Source: Microbacterium sp. (GTDB lineage: Bacteria; Actinomycetota; Actinomycetes; Actinomycetales; Microbacteriaceae). Taken from it: a stretch of DNA of 7,312 bases. The notes under the pieces are model-generated. The model saw only the letters and a list, made by a program, of their open reading frames with translations. It searched no databases and had not been told where the DNA came from. The translations under genes were made by a program, and so were the position numbers. Position 1 is the stretch's first letter, and every line of letters starts with the position of its first letter. Below are positions 1 through 5,623 of the stretch, one piece after another. The DNA lies in NCBI GenBank assembly GCA_031286555.1, contig JAITUD010000331.1, positions 1-7,312 on the forward strand. The letters are read 5' to 3'.

Positions 1-201
1 GACGTCATCCTCGAGGCTGCCGGCGACAAGAAGATCCAGGTCATCAAGACCGTCCGCGAGCTGACCTCGCTGGGCCTCGGCGAGGCCAAGGCTCTCGTCG
101 ACGGCGCTCCGAAGCCCGTTCTCGAGGGTGCGAACAAGGAGGCCGCTGAGGCCGCCAAGACCGCCCTCGAGGAGGCCGGCGCCACGGTGACCCTGAAGTA
201 A
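1..201 (+). CDS. rplL: 50S ribosomal protein L7/L12, C-terminal part (5' end outside window)
   Basis: The visible 66 codons, read in frame 1 to TAA at 199-201, encode the globular C-terminal domain of L7/L12. This is the flexible stalk protein of the large ribosomal subunit, which recruits and stimulates the GTPase translation factors. The diagnostic stretch IQVIKTVRELTSLGLGEAKALVD and the ending EEAGATVTLK are those of the family; the conserved helix with K, R, L, G, K residues forms the factor-binding face. The N-terminal dimerisation domain and hinge (about 60 residues) lie upstream of the window, where rplJ normally also sits. Lys/Glu codons are almost all AAG/GAG, as expected for a highly expressed gene in a GC-rich genome. 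The reading frame is intact and ends in front of a strong hairpin. Identification is close to certain. Confidence 0.97.
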   Translation, partial: DVILEAAGDKKIQVIKTVRELTSLGLGEAKALVDGAPKPVLEGANKEAAEAAKTALEEAGATVTLK

Positions 202-221
202 TTTCGCTTCACCGCGCTTTT

Positions 222-251
222 GAGGGCCCCGGGAGAGATCCCGGGGCCCTC
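222..251 (+). terminator. Hairpin terminator after rplL, between convergent genes
   Basis: GAGGGCCCCGGGA (222-234) pairs perfectly with TCCCGGGGCCCTC (239-251), giving a 13-bp stem with a GAGA loop. It starts 20 bases after the rplL stop. Only a short TT follows on the plus strand, so it is a U-poor terminator of the kind common in high-GC actinobacteria. It also ends 8 bases before the stop codon of the oppositely directed lacI-family gene, so it probably serves both transcripts. Confidence 0.85.
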
Positions 252-259
252 TTGCGTAC

Positions 260-1264
260 TCAGCGCAGCCCGGACGTGGACGACCGCGCGACCAGTTCGA
301 TCGGCAGGGTCGTCTGCTGGGCGGCGGCATCCGGATGCTCCATCCGCTCGCGCAGCAGCTGCACCGCCGCTGCGCCCTGCTCGCGCGGATGCTGTCGGAC
401 GGTGGTCAGCGAGAACATCTCGGCGTGCTCGTGGTCATCGATGCCGATCACGCTCAGCTCTGCCGGCACGGCGATGCCGAGGCGGCGCGCGGCGATGATG
501 CCGCCGATCGCGGCCTCGTCGCAGATGCCGACGAAGGCGGTCGGCCGTTTGCGCCGGTCGCCGAGGATCCGGACCGCCGCCTCGTAGCCGCCCGGCATGG
601 TGGGCGGGCCGGATGCCTGTCTGACGTGCTCCTCGAGGCCGGCGGCGAGCATCGCCGCACGGTAGCCGTCGAAGCGCCGCTTGTCGCCGACGGCATGGGT
701 CGCGGCATCCGCTCTTCCGCCGAGCAGCACGATGTCGCGGTGCCCGAGGTCGATGAGGTGCTCGGTCGCTATGCGCGCTGCCACCGCGTCGTCGATCGAG
801 ACGGCGCTGGTGCCCTCGCTGTAGGGTCCGATGCTGACGACGGGGGAGGAGACCTGCAGCAGTCGCTCCAGCTCGTGCGCACTGGGCTGGATGCCGACGG
901 CGACGATGCCGTCGAACCGTCGGCGCGGCAGGATGTGCTCGAACAGTCGTGCGCGCTCGGCGGACCCCTCTCTGATCCCGTACAGGACCAGGTCGTAGCC
1001 CTCGGCGAAGAGCGCGTCCTGGATGCCGGCGAGCAGCTCGGCGAAGAACCACCGGTCCAGCGACGGCATGATCACGCCGACCGACAGCGAGCGCCCGGTC
1101 GCGAGGCTCATCGCCGAGGAGTGCGCGACATAGGACAGGTCCTCGGCCGCGGCTCGCACGCGGTCGCGGGACTCCTCTGAGACGTAGCCGTTGCCGCTCA
1201 GCGCGCGGCTCGCCGTCGCCTTGGAGACCCCTGCGCGGGCGGCGACATCGGCGATCGTGCTCAT
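260..1264 (-). CDS. LacI-family transcriptional repressor
   Basis: This 334-residue protein has the full length of a LacI/GalR repressor. Residues 3-24 (TIADVAARAGVSKATASRAL...) form the helix-turn-helix. Residues about 50-58 (SAMSLATGRS) form the hinge helix, with Leu54 at the position that intercalates into the central CpG of the operator. Residues 60-334 form the periplasmic-binding-like effector domain, ending in the usual GIDDHEHAEMFSLTTVRQ block. The ATG at 1264 is chosen because the HTH begins there and GGAGGAG lies just upstream; an in-frame extension of 50 residues to 1414 has no domain content and would cover the control region. The gene diverges from a sugar ABC transporter operon, so it most likely represses that operon and itself until a sugar binds. 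The recognition-helix triplet KAT resembles the MAT of CcpA, which fits the AACCGGTT-type sites nearby. The inducing sugar cannot be read from the sequence. Confidence 0.95.
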   Translation of the reverse strand: MSTIADVAARAGVSKATASRALSGNGYVSEESRDRVRAAAEDLSYVAHSSAMSLATGRSLSVGVIMPSLDRWFFAELLAGIQDALFAEGYDLVLYGIREGSAERARLFEHILPRRRFDGIVAVGIQPSAHELERLLQVSSPVVSIGPYSEGTSAVSIDDAVAARIATEHLIDLGHRDIVLLGGRADAATHAVGDKRRFDGYRAAMLAAGLEEHVRQASGPPTMPGGYEAAVRILGDRRKRPTAFVGICDEAAIGGIIAARRLGIAVPAELSVIGIDDHEHAEMFSLTTVRQHPREQGAAAVQLLRERMEHPDAAAQQTTLPIELVARSSTSGLR

Positions 1265-1295
1265 TGCTCCTCCGGTCCGCACACGGCTCGGGCAC

Positions 1296-1324
1296 AGCGT
1301 ATCGGAAGTTGTGGACGTACGGAA
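1296..1324 (-). promoter_or_regulatory. Candidate promoter of the lacI-family gene
   Basis: On the minus strand, TTCCGT (1324-1319) and TACGCT (1301-1296) are separated by 17 bp. The start would fall near 1289, about 25 bases before the ATG. The -35 is weak, but the -10 fits the TAnnnT pattern. The -35 lies inside the palindrome at 1321-1332, which would make the gene self-repressed. This is an inference from pattern only. Confidence 0.4.
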
Positions 1325-1332
1325 CCGGTTCC
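1321..1332. promoter_or_regulatory. LacI-type operator O1, GGAACCGGTTCC
   Basis: This is a perfect 12-bp palindrome with a central CpG, matching the general LacI/CcpA pattern TGnAAnCGnTTnCA at the core. It overlaps the candidate -35 of the lacI-family gene. A near copy lies at 1436-1447, with centres 115 bp apart. Confidence 0.75.
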
Positions 1333-1344
1333 ATGGGTTAGGCT

Positions 1345-1360
1345 GTGGGAGCGCTCCCAC
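1345..1360. promoter_or_regulatory. CebR-like palindrome GTGGGAGCGCTCCCAC
   Basis: This is a perfect 16-bp palindrome containing TGGGAGCGCTCCCA, the sequence known as the binding site of the Streptomyces cellobiose/cellotriose repressor CebR, also a LacI-family protein. It lies between the two GGAAYCGGTTCC sites and differs from them in its half-site (GGGAG against GGAAC). It may be read by a second regulator, or be an alternative site for the local one. A weak plus-strand -10 (TAGGCT, 1339-1344) directly precedes it, but no matching -35 was found. Confidence 0.7.
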
Positions 1361-1400
1361 GGAGGGAGCAGATGGTTGCCCTGTTGTAATCGTTCCGGCA

Positions 1401-1430
1401 TTGTGCCGGTGCACCGACGCCGGATAGGTT
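1401..1430 (+). promoter_or_regulatory. Candidate promoter of the sugar transporter operon
   Basis: TTGTGC (1401-1406) and TAGGTT (1425-1430) are separated by 18 bp. Transcription would start near 1437, giving a leader of about 70 bases before the ATG at 1509. The second operator (1436-1447) covers the predicted start, which is the arrangement expected for direct repression. Confidence 0.5.
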
Positions 1431-1435
1431 GGGCT

Positions 1436-1447
1436 GGAATCGGTTCC
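1436..1447. promoter_or_regulatory. LacI-type operator O2, GGAATCGGTTCC
   Basis: This matches the palindrome at 1321-1332 at 11 of 12 positions, keeping the central CpG and both outer GGAA/TTCC arms. It sits at the predicted transcription start of the transporter operon. Its T at 1435 also matches the TGGAA half of the LacI-type consensus. Confidence 0.7.
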
Positions 1448-1508
1448 TGAACGGATGCCTCACGGCGACCGTCGAGCAATCGACAAGCACTCGAAGAGGA
1501 GAAATCAC

Positions 1509-2840
1509 ATGGCTTTGTCACAGCGATACCGCCTGCTCGCTCCCCTCGCCCTGATCGGCGTGGCCGCAATGGTCCTGTCCGGCTGCGCCGAGGCAGGCCC
1601 GAGCGACGGAGGCTCCACGGGCGGCTCGGGGAAGACCGTCAAGATCGCCGGCGGCATCACCGGCCCCGAGGCCGAGTCCCTCAACAAGTCCTTCGACAAG
1701 TTCACCAGCGACACCGGCATCAAGGTCGAGTACACCGGTGACAAGAGCTTCGAGGGCAACATCGTCACCAAGGTGAACGGTGGATCCGCACCGGACGTCG
1801 CGATCGTGCCGCAGCCCGGACTGCTGCAGTCGCTGATCGGCACCGGTGAGGTGCAGAAGGGCACTGACGCGGTCGCGAAGAACGTCGACGAGTACTGGGG
1901 CAAGGACTGGAAGTCCTACGGCAGCTCCGACGGCACGTTCTACGCCGCGCCGATGCTCGCGAACGTCAAGGGCTACGTCTGGTACCAGCCCGCGAAGTTC
2001 AAGGAATGGGGCGTCGAGGTCCCGAAGACCTGGGACGACCTGCTCACCCTGACCAAGACCATCCAGGAGAAGACCGGCACGGCACCGTGGTGCGCCGGGT
2101 TCGAGTCGGGCGACGCGTCCGGATGGCCGGGCACCGACTGGATCGAGGACATGGTGCTGCGCACCGCAGGCCCCGAGACCTACGACGACTGGGTGGCCAA
2201 CAAGGTGCCCTTCACCGACGCGAAGATCAAGACGGCGTTCGACGAGACCGGCAAGATCCTGCTCGACCCGAAGTACGTCAACGCCGGCTTCGGCGACGTG
2301 AAGAGCATCAACGCCACTGCGTTCGGCGATGTCGCCGCGAAGGTCGCGGACGGGTCCTGCGCGCTGACCCACCAGGCGTCGTTCCTGACCGCGAACTTCC
2401 TCACGACCAAGACCAAGGACGGCAAGGCGCCTGTGGTCGCCCCCGACGGCGACGTGTACGCCTTCGTGCTCCCCGGAATGACCGAGGGCGAGCAGGCGAT
2501 CGAAGGCGGCGGCGAGTTCGTCACCCGCTTCTCGGATGACGCCGCGACCCAGAAGGTCGTGGAGTACATGTCCACCCCGGAGTGGGCGAACGAGCGCGTG
2601 AAGCTCGGCGGTGCGATCTCGGCCAACAAGGGTGCCGACCCGTCGCTGGCATCCGATGAGTTCCTGCAGGACGCCATGAAGCTGCTGCAGGACCCCAAGA
2701 CGACGTTCCGCTTCGACGGCTCCGACATGATGCCCGCCACGGTGGGCTCCGGATCGTTCTGGAAGGGCATGGTCAACTGGATCGACGGACGTCCGACCGA
2801 CCAGGTCCTGAAGGACATCCAGGCGGGGTACGAGAACTAG
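1509..2840 (+). CDS. aglE: Extracellular sugar-binding lipoprotein of an ABC importer (AglE-like, family 1 SBP)
   Basis: This 443-residue protein captures the sugar outside the cell and delivers it to the two permeases encoded next. Residues 7-26 form a lipoprotein signal peptide ending in the lipobox LSGC, with Cys26 as the lipidated residue, followed by a Gly/Ser-rich linker to about 42. The mature part has family 1 solute-binding features: the YAAPMLANVKGYVWYQ strand (145-160), a Trp/Tyr-rich putative sugar face, GGGEFVTRF (333-341) and a C-terminal helical lobe. Besides Cys26 the only cysteines are Cys195 (PWCAGF) and Cys284 (GSCALTHQASFL), which could form a disulfide. The ATG at 1509 follows AGAGGAG by 7 bases; the extension to 1455 only adds residues before the signal peptide. 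I place it with alpha-glucoside binders from the HQASF motif and the AglF/AglG-like permeases. The exact sugar is unproven. Confidence 0.9.
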   Translation: MALSQRYRLLAPLALIGVAAMVLSGCAEAGPSDGGSTGGSGKTVKIAGGITGPEAESLNKSFDKFTSDTGIKVEYTGDKSFEGNIVTKVNGGSAPDVAIVPQPGLLQSLIGTGEVQKGTDAVAKNVDEYWGKDWKSYGSSDGTFYAAPMLANVKGYVWYQPAKFKEWGVEVPKTWDDLLTLTKTIQEKTGTAPWCAGFESGDASGWPGTDWIEDMVLRTAGPETYDDWVANKVPFTDAKIKTAFDETGKILLDPKYVNAGFGDVKSINATAFGDVAAKVADGSCALTHQASFLTANFLTTKTKDGKAPVVAPDGDVYAFVLPGMTEGEQAIEGGGEFVTRFSDDAATQKVVEYMSTPEWANERVKLGGAISANKGADPSLASDEFLQDAMKLLQDPKTTFRFDGSDMMPATVGSGSFWKGMVNWIDGRPTDQVLKDIQAGYEN

Positions 2841-2846
2841 TCACGA

Positions 2847-2908
2847 CGGGCTCGAGTCCGGCAGGATGGGGCCGTCCGCTCTTCGCGGGCGGCCCCATCC
2901 AGAGCCCG
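2847..2908 (+). terminator. Strong intra-operon hairpin between binding-protein and permease genes
   Basis: The inner stem is 16 bp (2864-2879 with 2885-2900, one G-T pair) with a TCTTC loop. A second, outer 7-bp stem is CGGGCTC (2847-2853) with GAGCCCG (2902-2908). There is no U-tract. It fills most of the 93-bp gap before the permease gene and so probably acts as a partial terminator or a 3' stabiliser that leaves more binding-protein mRNA than permease mRNA. Confidence 0.75.
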
Positions 2909-2933
2909 ACGACGTGCTCAGAAAGGCAGGGTC

Positions 2934-4277
2934 ATGACTGACACCCGCACGCTCATAACCCCGAAGAAGTCGAGTGCGCCGCCCCCGCCGCCGGTGAAGG
3001 AGGGGAAGCACTCCACCCGCGTCACCAGACTGGTCGCCCTGATCGTCGGTGTGCTCATCGTCGCGCTGTTCGTGTTCATGATCACGCGCACCCCGGTGGA
3101 GAACCCGCGACCGACCTCGCTCGGCTTCTCGCTGAACAGTTTCTTCGTCTGGATCGGCGGCCTGAACCCGCTGGTGCAGATCCCCGTCGTCATCGTGGTC
3201 TTCGCCCTGGTCGTCGCGCTGATCCTGGTGCTGATCGAGTACGCGCCGAGGGCGGGCAAGGGCTACGCGATCCTGCGCGTGGCGGCCTGTTTCGTCATCC
3301 CGTTCGTCGCGTTCATGATGATGCGCCCCTACCAGGGCGCCGTCGTCTACGTGGTCGCGATCGCGCTGCTCGCCGGCGCGCTGCTGTTCTTCGCCGACTA
3401 CCGTGCTCGGGCCGGCGCCGGCTACCTGTTCCAGCTGATCATCTTCCTGGCCCCGGCATCCATCCTGCTGCTGGTCGGCCTGATCTACCCGGCGATCGCG
3501 ACCTTCGTGCAGTCCTTCTTCGACAAGACGGGCAAGCAGTTCGTCGGCGTCGACAACTACATCTGGACCTTCACGCAGCCGGAGGGCCTGTGGTCGGTCG
3601 TGAACACGCTGATCTGGGCGCTGCTGGCCCCGACGATCTCCACGATCATCGGCCTCGCCTACGCCGTCTTCATCGACCGCGCCCGCGGAGAGAAGATCCT
3701 CAAGGTTCTGGTGTTCATGCCGGTCGCGATCTCGTTCGTCGGCGCCGGCATCATCTGGAAGTTCGTCTACGACTACCGGCAGGGTCAGCAGATCGGCATC
3801 CTGAACGCGATCATCACCTGGTTCGGCGGAGAGCCCATCGGGTGGCTCGATCAGACACCGTTCATCAACACGTTCTGCCTGCTCGCGGTGTTCATCTGGA
3901 GCCAGACCGGCTTCGCGATGGTGTTCCTCTCCGCGGCGATCAAGGGCGTGCCCTCCGAGCAGCTCGAGGCGGCGGAGCTCGACGGCGCGAACGCCTGGGA
4001 GCGCTTCAGGAACGTCACCGTCCCCGGCATCCGGTCCTCGATCATCGTGGTGCTCACCACCATCACCATCGCGTCGCTGAAGGTCTACGACATCGTCGCG
4101 AACATGACCGGCGGTCGGTCGAACAGCTCGGTGCTGGGCTTCGAGATGGTCAACCAGCAGCAGCGGTTCCAGAGTTACGGGCACTCCTCGGCGCTGGCCG
4201 TCGTGCTGTTCCTGTTCATGGTGCCGCTCATCGTGTACAACGTGCGCAGCCTGCGCAAGCAGAGGGAGGTGCGCTGA
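2934..4277 (+). CDS. aglF: Sugar ABC transporter permease, MalF/AglF type, with extended N-terminus
   Basis: This 447-residue inner-membrane permease is one half of the import channel. The conserved MalF-type core runs from about residue 163 to the end. It carries the ABC-permease EAA loop at 345-364 (EAAELDGANAWERFRNVTVP), which docks on the ATPase, and ends YNVRSLRKQREVR much like alpha-glucoside AglF proteins. Before the core there is a Pro-rich cytoplasmic tail (SSAPPPPP, 13-20) and about four additional hydrophobic segments (33-51, 82-101, 112-129, 135-154), making the protein roughly 110 residues longer than a typical six-helix permease. Residues 85-123 and 138-176 look like copies of one another. 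The ATG at 2934 has GAAAGG upstream. The stop overlaps the start of the next gene by one base (TGATG), so the two are translationally coupled. Confidence 0.92.
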   Translation: MTDTRTLITPKKSSAPPPPPVKEGKHSTRVTRLVALIVGVLIVALFVFMITRTPVENPRPTSLGFSLNSFFVWIGGLNPLVQIPVVIVVFALVVALILVLIEYAPRAGKGYAILRVAACFVIPFVAFMMMRPYQGAVVYVVAIALLAGALLFFADYRARAGAGYLFQLIIFLAPASILLLVGLIYPAIATFVQSFFDKTGKQFVGVDNYIWTFTQPEGLWSVVNTLIWALLAPTISTIIGLAYAVFIDRARGEKILKVLVFMPVAISFVGAGIIWKFVYDYRQGQQIGILNAIITWFGGEPIGWLDQTPFINTFCLLAVFIWSQTGFAMVFLSAAIKGVPSEQLEAAELDGANAWERFRNVTVPGIRSSIIVVLTTITIASLKVYDIVANMTGGRSNSSVLGFEMVNQQQRFQSYGHSSALAVVLFLFMVPLIVYNVRSLRKQREVR

Positions 4278-5248
4278 TGGCCACCGTCGACACCACGCCC
4301 CGCACGGACGGGCGGTCCGCCCGTCAGGTCGCGCGCGAGACGCGCAGACTCGAGAACGAGGCGCACAAGAAGCTCACGTCGAAGACCGCGACGATCGTCG
4401 CTATCGCGATCGCCGTGATCTGGACCATCCCGACCCTAGGACTGTTCGTCACCTCGTTCCGTCCCGGCGCCGACTCGGCGGTCAGCGGATGGTGGACGGT
4501 GTTCGTCGACCCGAACTTCACGTTCTCGAACTACATCGAGGCGTTCAGCGCGGGTGGTACGGCTCTGACGCTGGCGGACTCGTTCATCAACTCGCTGGCG
4601 ATCACGATCCCGGTGACCGTGTTCGCGATCGCGGTCGCCTCGCTCGGTGCATACGCGTTCGCGTGGATCCCGTTCAAGGGCAGGGGCTTCCTGTTCGTGG
4701 CCGTGTTCGCGCTGCAGATCGTGCCGATCCAGATGACCCTGGTGCCGCTGCTCAGCCTGTTCTCGCGCGGACTCACGATCAATGGGGTGGCGATCTTCCC
4801 CGGGCTCGCGATGCGCGACGTCGACCACAGCTTCGCGACGGTGTGGATCGCGCACACCATCTTCGCGATCCCGCTGGCGATCTTCCTGCTGCACAACTTC
4901 ATGGCCGAGCTGCCCAGCGAGCTCATGGAGGCGGCGCGAGTGGACGGCGCCGGGCACGGGCAGATCTTCTTCCGCATCATCCTCCCGCTGTCGATGCCGG
5001 TGATCGCGTCCTACGCGATCTTCCAGTTCATCTGGGTGTGGAACGACCTGCTGGTGGCGACGATCTTCGCGCCATCGAGTTCGCTGCCACTGATGCAGAC
5101 GCTGAACTCGCTCTCAGGCACGTGGGGCGACCGGTGGTTCCTGCAGTCCGCCGGAACGTTCATCTCGATCATCGTCCCGCTGATCGTGTTCTTCTCACTG
5201 CAGCGGTTCTTCGTGCGCGGCCTGCTGGCCGGCGCCACGAAGGGCTGA
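4277..5248 (+). CDS. aglG: Sugar ABC transporter permease, MalG/AglG type
   Basis: This 323-residue inner-membrane permease is the partner of the preceding one. About 35 charged cytoplasmic residues lead into a first membrane helix (38-58) and then the usual six-helix MalG fold. The EAA loop is at 218-237 (EAARVDGAGHGQIFFRIILP). The C-terminal blocks FQFIWVWNDLLVA (249-261) and FSLQRFFVRGLLAGATKG (306-323) match what I know of AglG of alpha-glucoside transporters, where the ending is nearly the same. The ATG at 4277 overlaps the upstream stop, and GGAGGT (4265-4270) lies 6 bases before it inside the end of aglF. No ATPase gene follows; many actinobacteria drive several sugar importers with one shared MsiK-type ATPase. 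Family assignment is firm and the alpha-glucoside specificity likely. Confidence 0.94.
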   Translation: MATVDTTPRTDGRSARQVARETRRLENEAHKKLTSKTATIVAIAIAVIWTIPTLGLFVTSFRPGADSAVSGWWTVFVDPNFTFSNYIEAFSAGGTALTLADSFINSLAITIPVTVFAIAVASLGAYAFAWIPFKGRGFLFVAVFALQIVPIQMTLVPLLSLFSRGLTINGVAIFPGLAMRDVDHSFATVWIAHTIFAIPLAIFLLHNFMAELPSELMEAARVDGAGHGQIFFRIILPLSMPVIASYAIFQFIWVWNDLLVATIFAPSSSLPLMQTLNSLSGTWGDRWFLQSAGTFISIIVPLIVFFSLQRFFVRGLLAGATKG

Positions 5249-5253
5249 GCGAC

Positions 5254-5292
5254 GCACGTGCTGCTCACCCCAGGAGGGCGAGCAGCACGTGC
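5254..5292. terminator. Shared hairpin terminator between convergent aglG and cupin genes
   Basis: GCACGTGCTGCTC (5254-5266) pairs perfectly with GAGCAGCACGTGC (5280-5292), a 13-bp stem. The 13-base loop can add CCC-GGG pairing (5269-5271 with 5276-5278). It starts 5 bases after the aglG stop. For the minus-strand gene, one arm lies in the last sense codons and the other contains part of the stop codon. There is no U-tract on either side. Confidence 0.8.
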
Positions 5293-5582
5293 GAGGGATC
5301 GACCGCCTCGACCTCGTGCGGTACCGAGGCGTTGACCTGGATCGCCCCACCTGCGGCGAGGTCGTGCTCTGCGCCGTCCACCCGGAACAGGATGCGGCCG
5401 GCCGACACCTGCACCAGGATCGGCACCGGGGCGCGATGCTCGCGCAGCACGGTGCCGGCATCCATCGCCAGCGTGCGGATCTTGAACCCCTCGCCGTCCA
5501 TGGCCTTGTGCGGACGGACCCTGCCCTCCTCGATCGGGTAGCGGTCGGCGAGATCTGCGGCTGAGGAGGCGATCAGGGTCAT
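5265..5582 (-). CDS. Small single-domain cupin protein
   Basis: This 105-residue protein has the pattern of one conserved cupin beta-barrel. The first strand-rich block is DAGTVLREHRAPVPILVQV (41-59), followed by SAGRILFRVDG (60-70) and LAAGGAIQVNASVPHEVEAVD (75-95). In classical cupins the first motif supplies HxH and a Glu, and the second a His, as metal ligands. Here only His49 and His88 are in place, and the second His of HxH is Ala51, so metal binding may be altered or absent. No partner or substrate can be named. The ATG at 5582 has no Shine-Dalgarno, but TATGCT lies exactly 6 bases upstream, so the mRNA may be leaderless. The gene converges on the transporter operon and diverges from the PAP2 gene; a role in sugar metabolism is possible but unsupported. 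Confidence 0.8.
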   Translation of the reverse strand: MTLIASSAADLADRYPIEEGRVRPHKAMDGEGFKIRTLAMDAGTVLREHRAPVPILVQVSAGRILFRVDGAEHDLAAGGAIQVNASVPHEVEAVDPSHVLLALLG

Positions 5583-5588
5583 GGCCCG

Positions 5589-5594
5589 AGCATA
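5589..5594 (-). promoter_or_regulatory. Candidate -10 element of a leaderless cupin transcript
   Basis: Minus-strand TATGCT (5594-5589) matches TATAAT at four positions. It is separated by 6 bases from the ATG at 5582, so the transcript would begin at the A of the start codon. No ribosome-binding site is present and no good -35 is seen. Confidence 0.4.
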
Positions 5595-5611
5595 CGACTC
5601 GGACGCTGCGG

Positions 5612-5617
5612 CAGAAT
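5612..5617 (+). promoter_or_regulatory. Candidate -10 element of a leaderless PAP2 transcript
   Basis: CAGAAT (5612-5617) matches TATAAT at four positions and ends 6 bases before the ATG at 5624. It mirrors the arrangement on the opposite strand. No Shine-Dalgarno precedes the ATG. The -35 position would coincide with the opposing -10 and is not consensus-like. Confidence 0.35.
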
Positions 5618-5623
5618 GGCACG

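Noticed and set aside
1265..1414. 50-residue N-terminal extension of the LacI-family protein
   Set aside because: The HTH begins at the ATG at 1264, which has a good Shine-Dalgarno. The extension would translate through the operators and has no domain character.
1455..1508. 18-residue extension of the binding protein from ATG 1455
   Set aside because: It would put charged residues before a complete lipoprotein signal peptide, while AGAGGAG fits the ATG at 1509.
2841..4184. 447-residue minus-strand open frame opposite the first permease gene
   Set aside because: It is a shadow frame rich in Asp/Arg/Glu/His, typical of antisense reading of a GC-rich membrane-protein gene. The plus-strand permease is unambiguous.
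3590..4276. Extension of the second permease upstream of 4277
   Set aside because: It runs out of frame through the first permease and consists of Arg/His-rich nonsense. The start overlapping the upstream stop has a good GGAGGT site.
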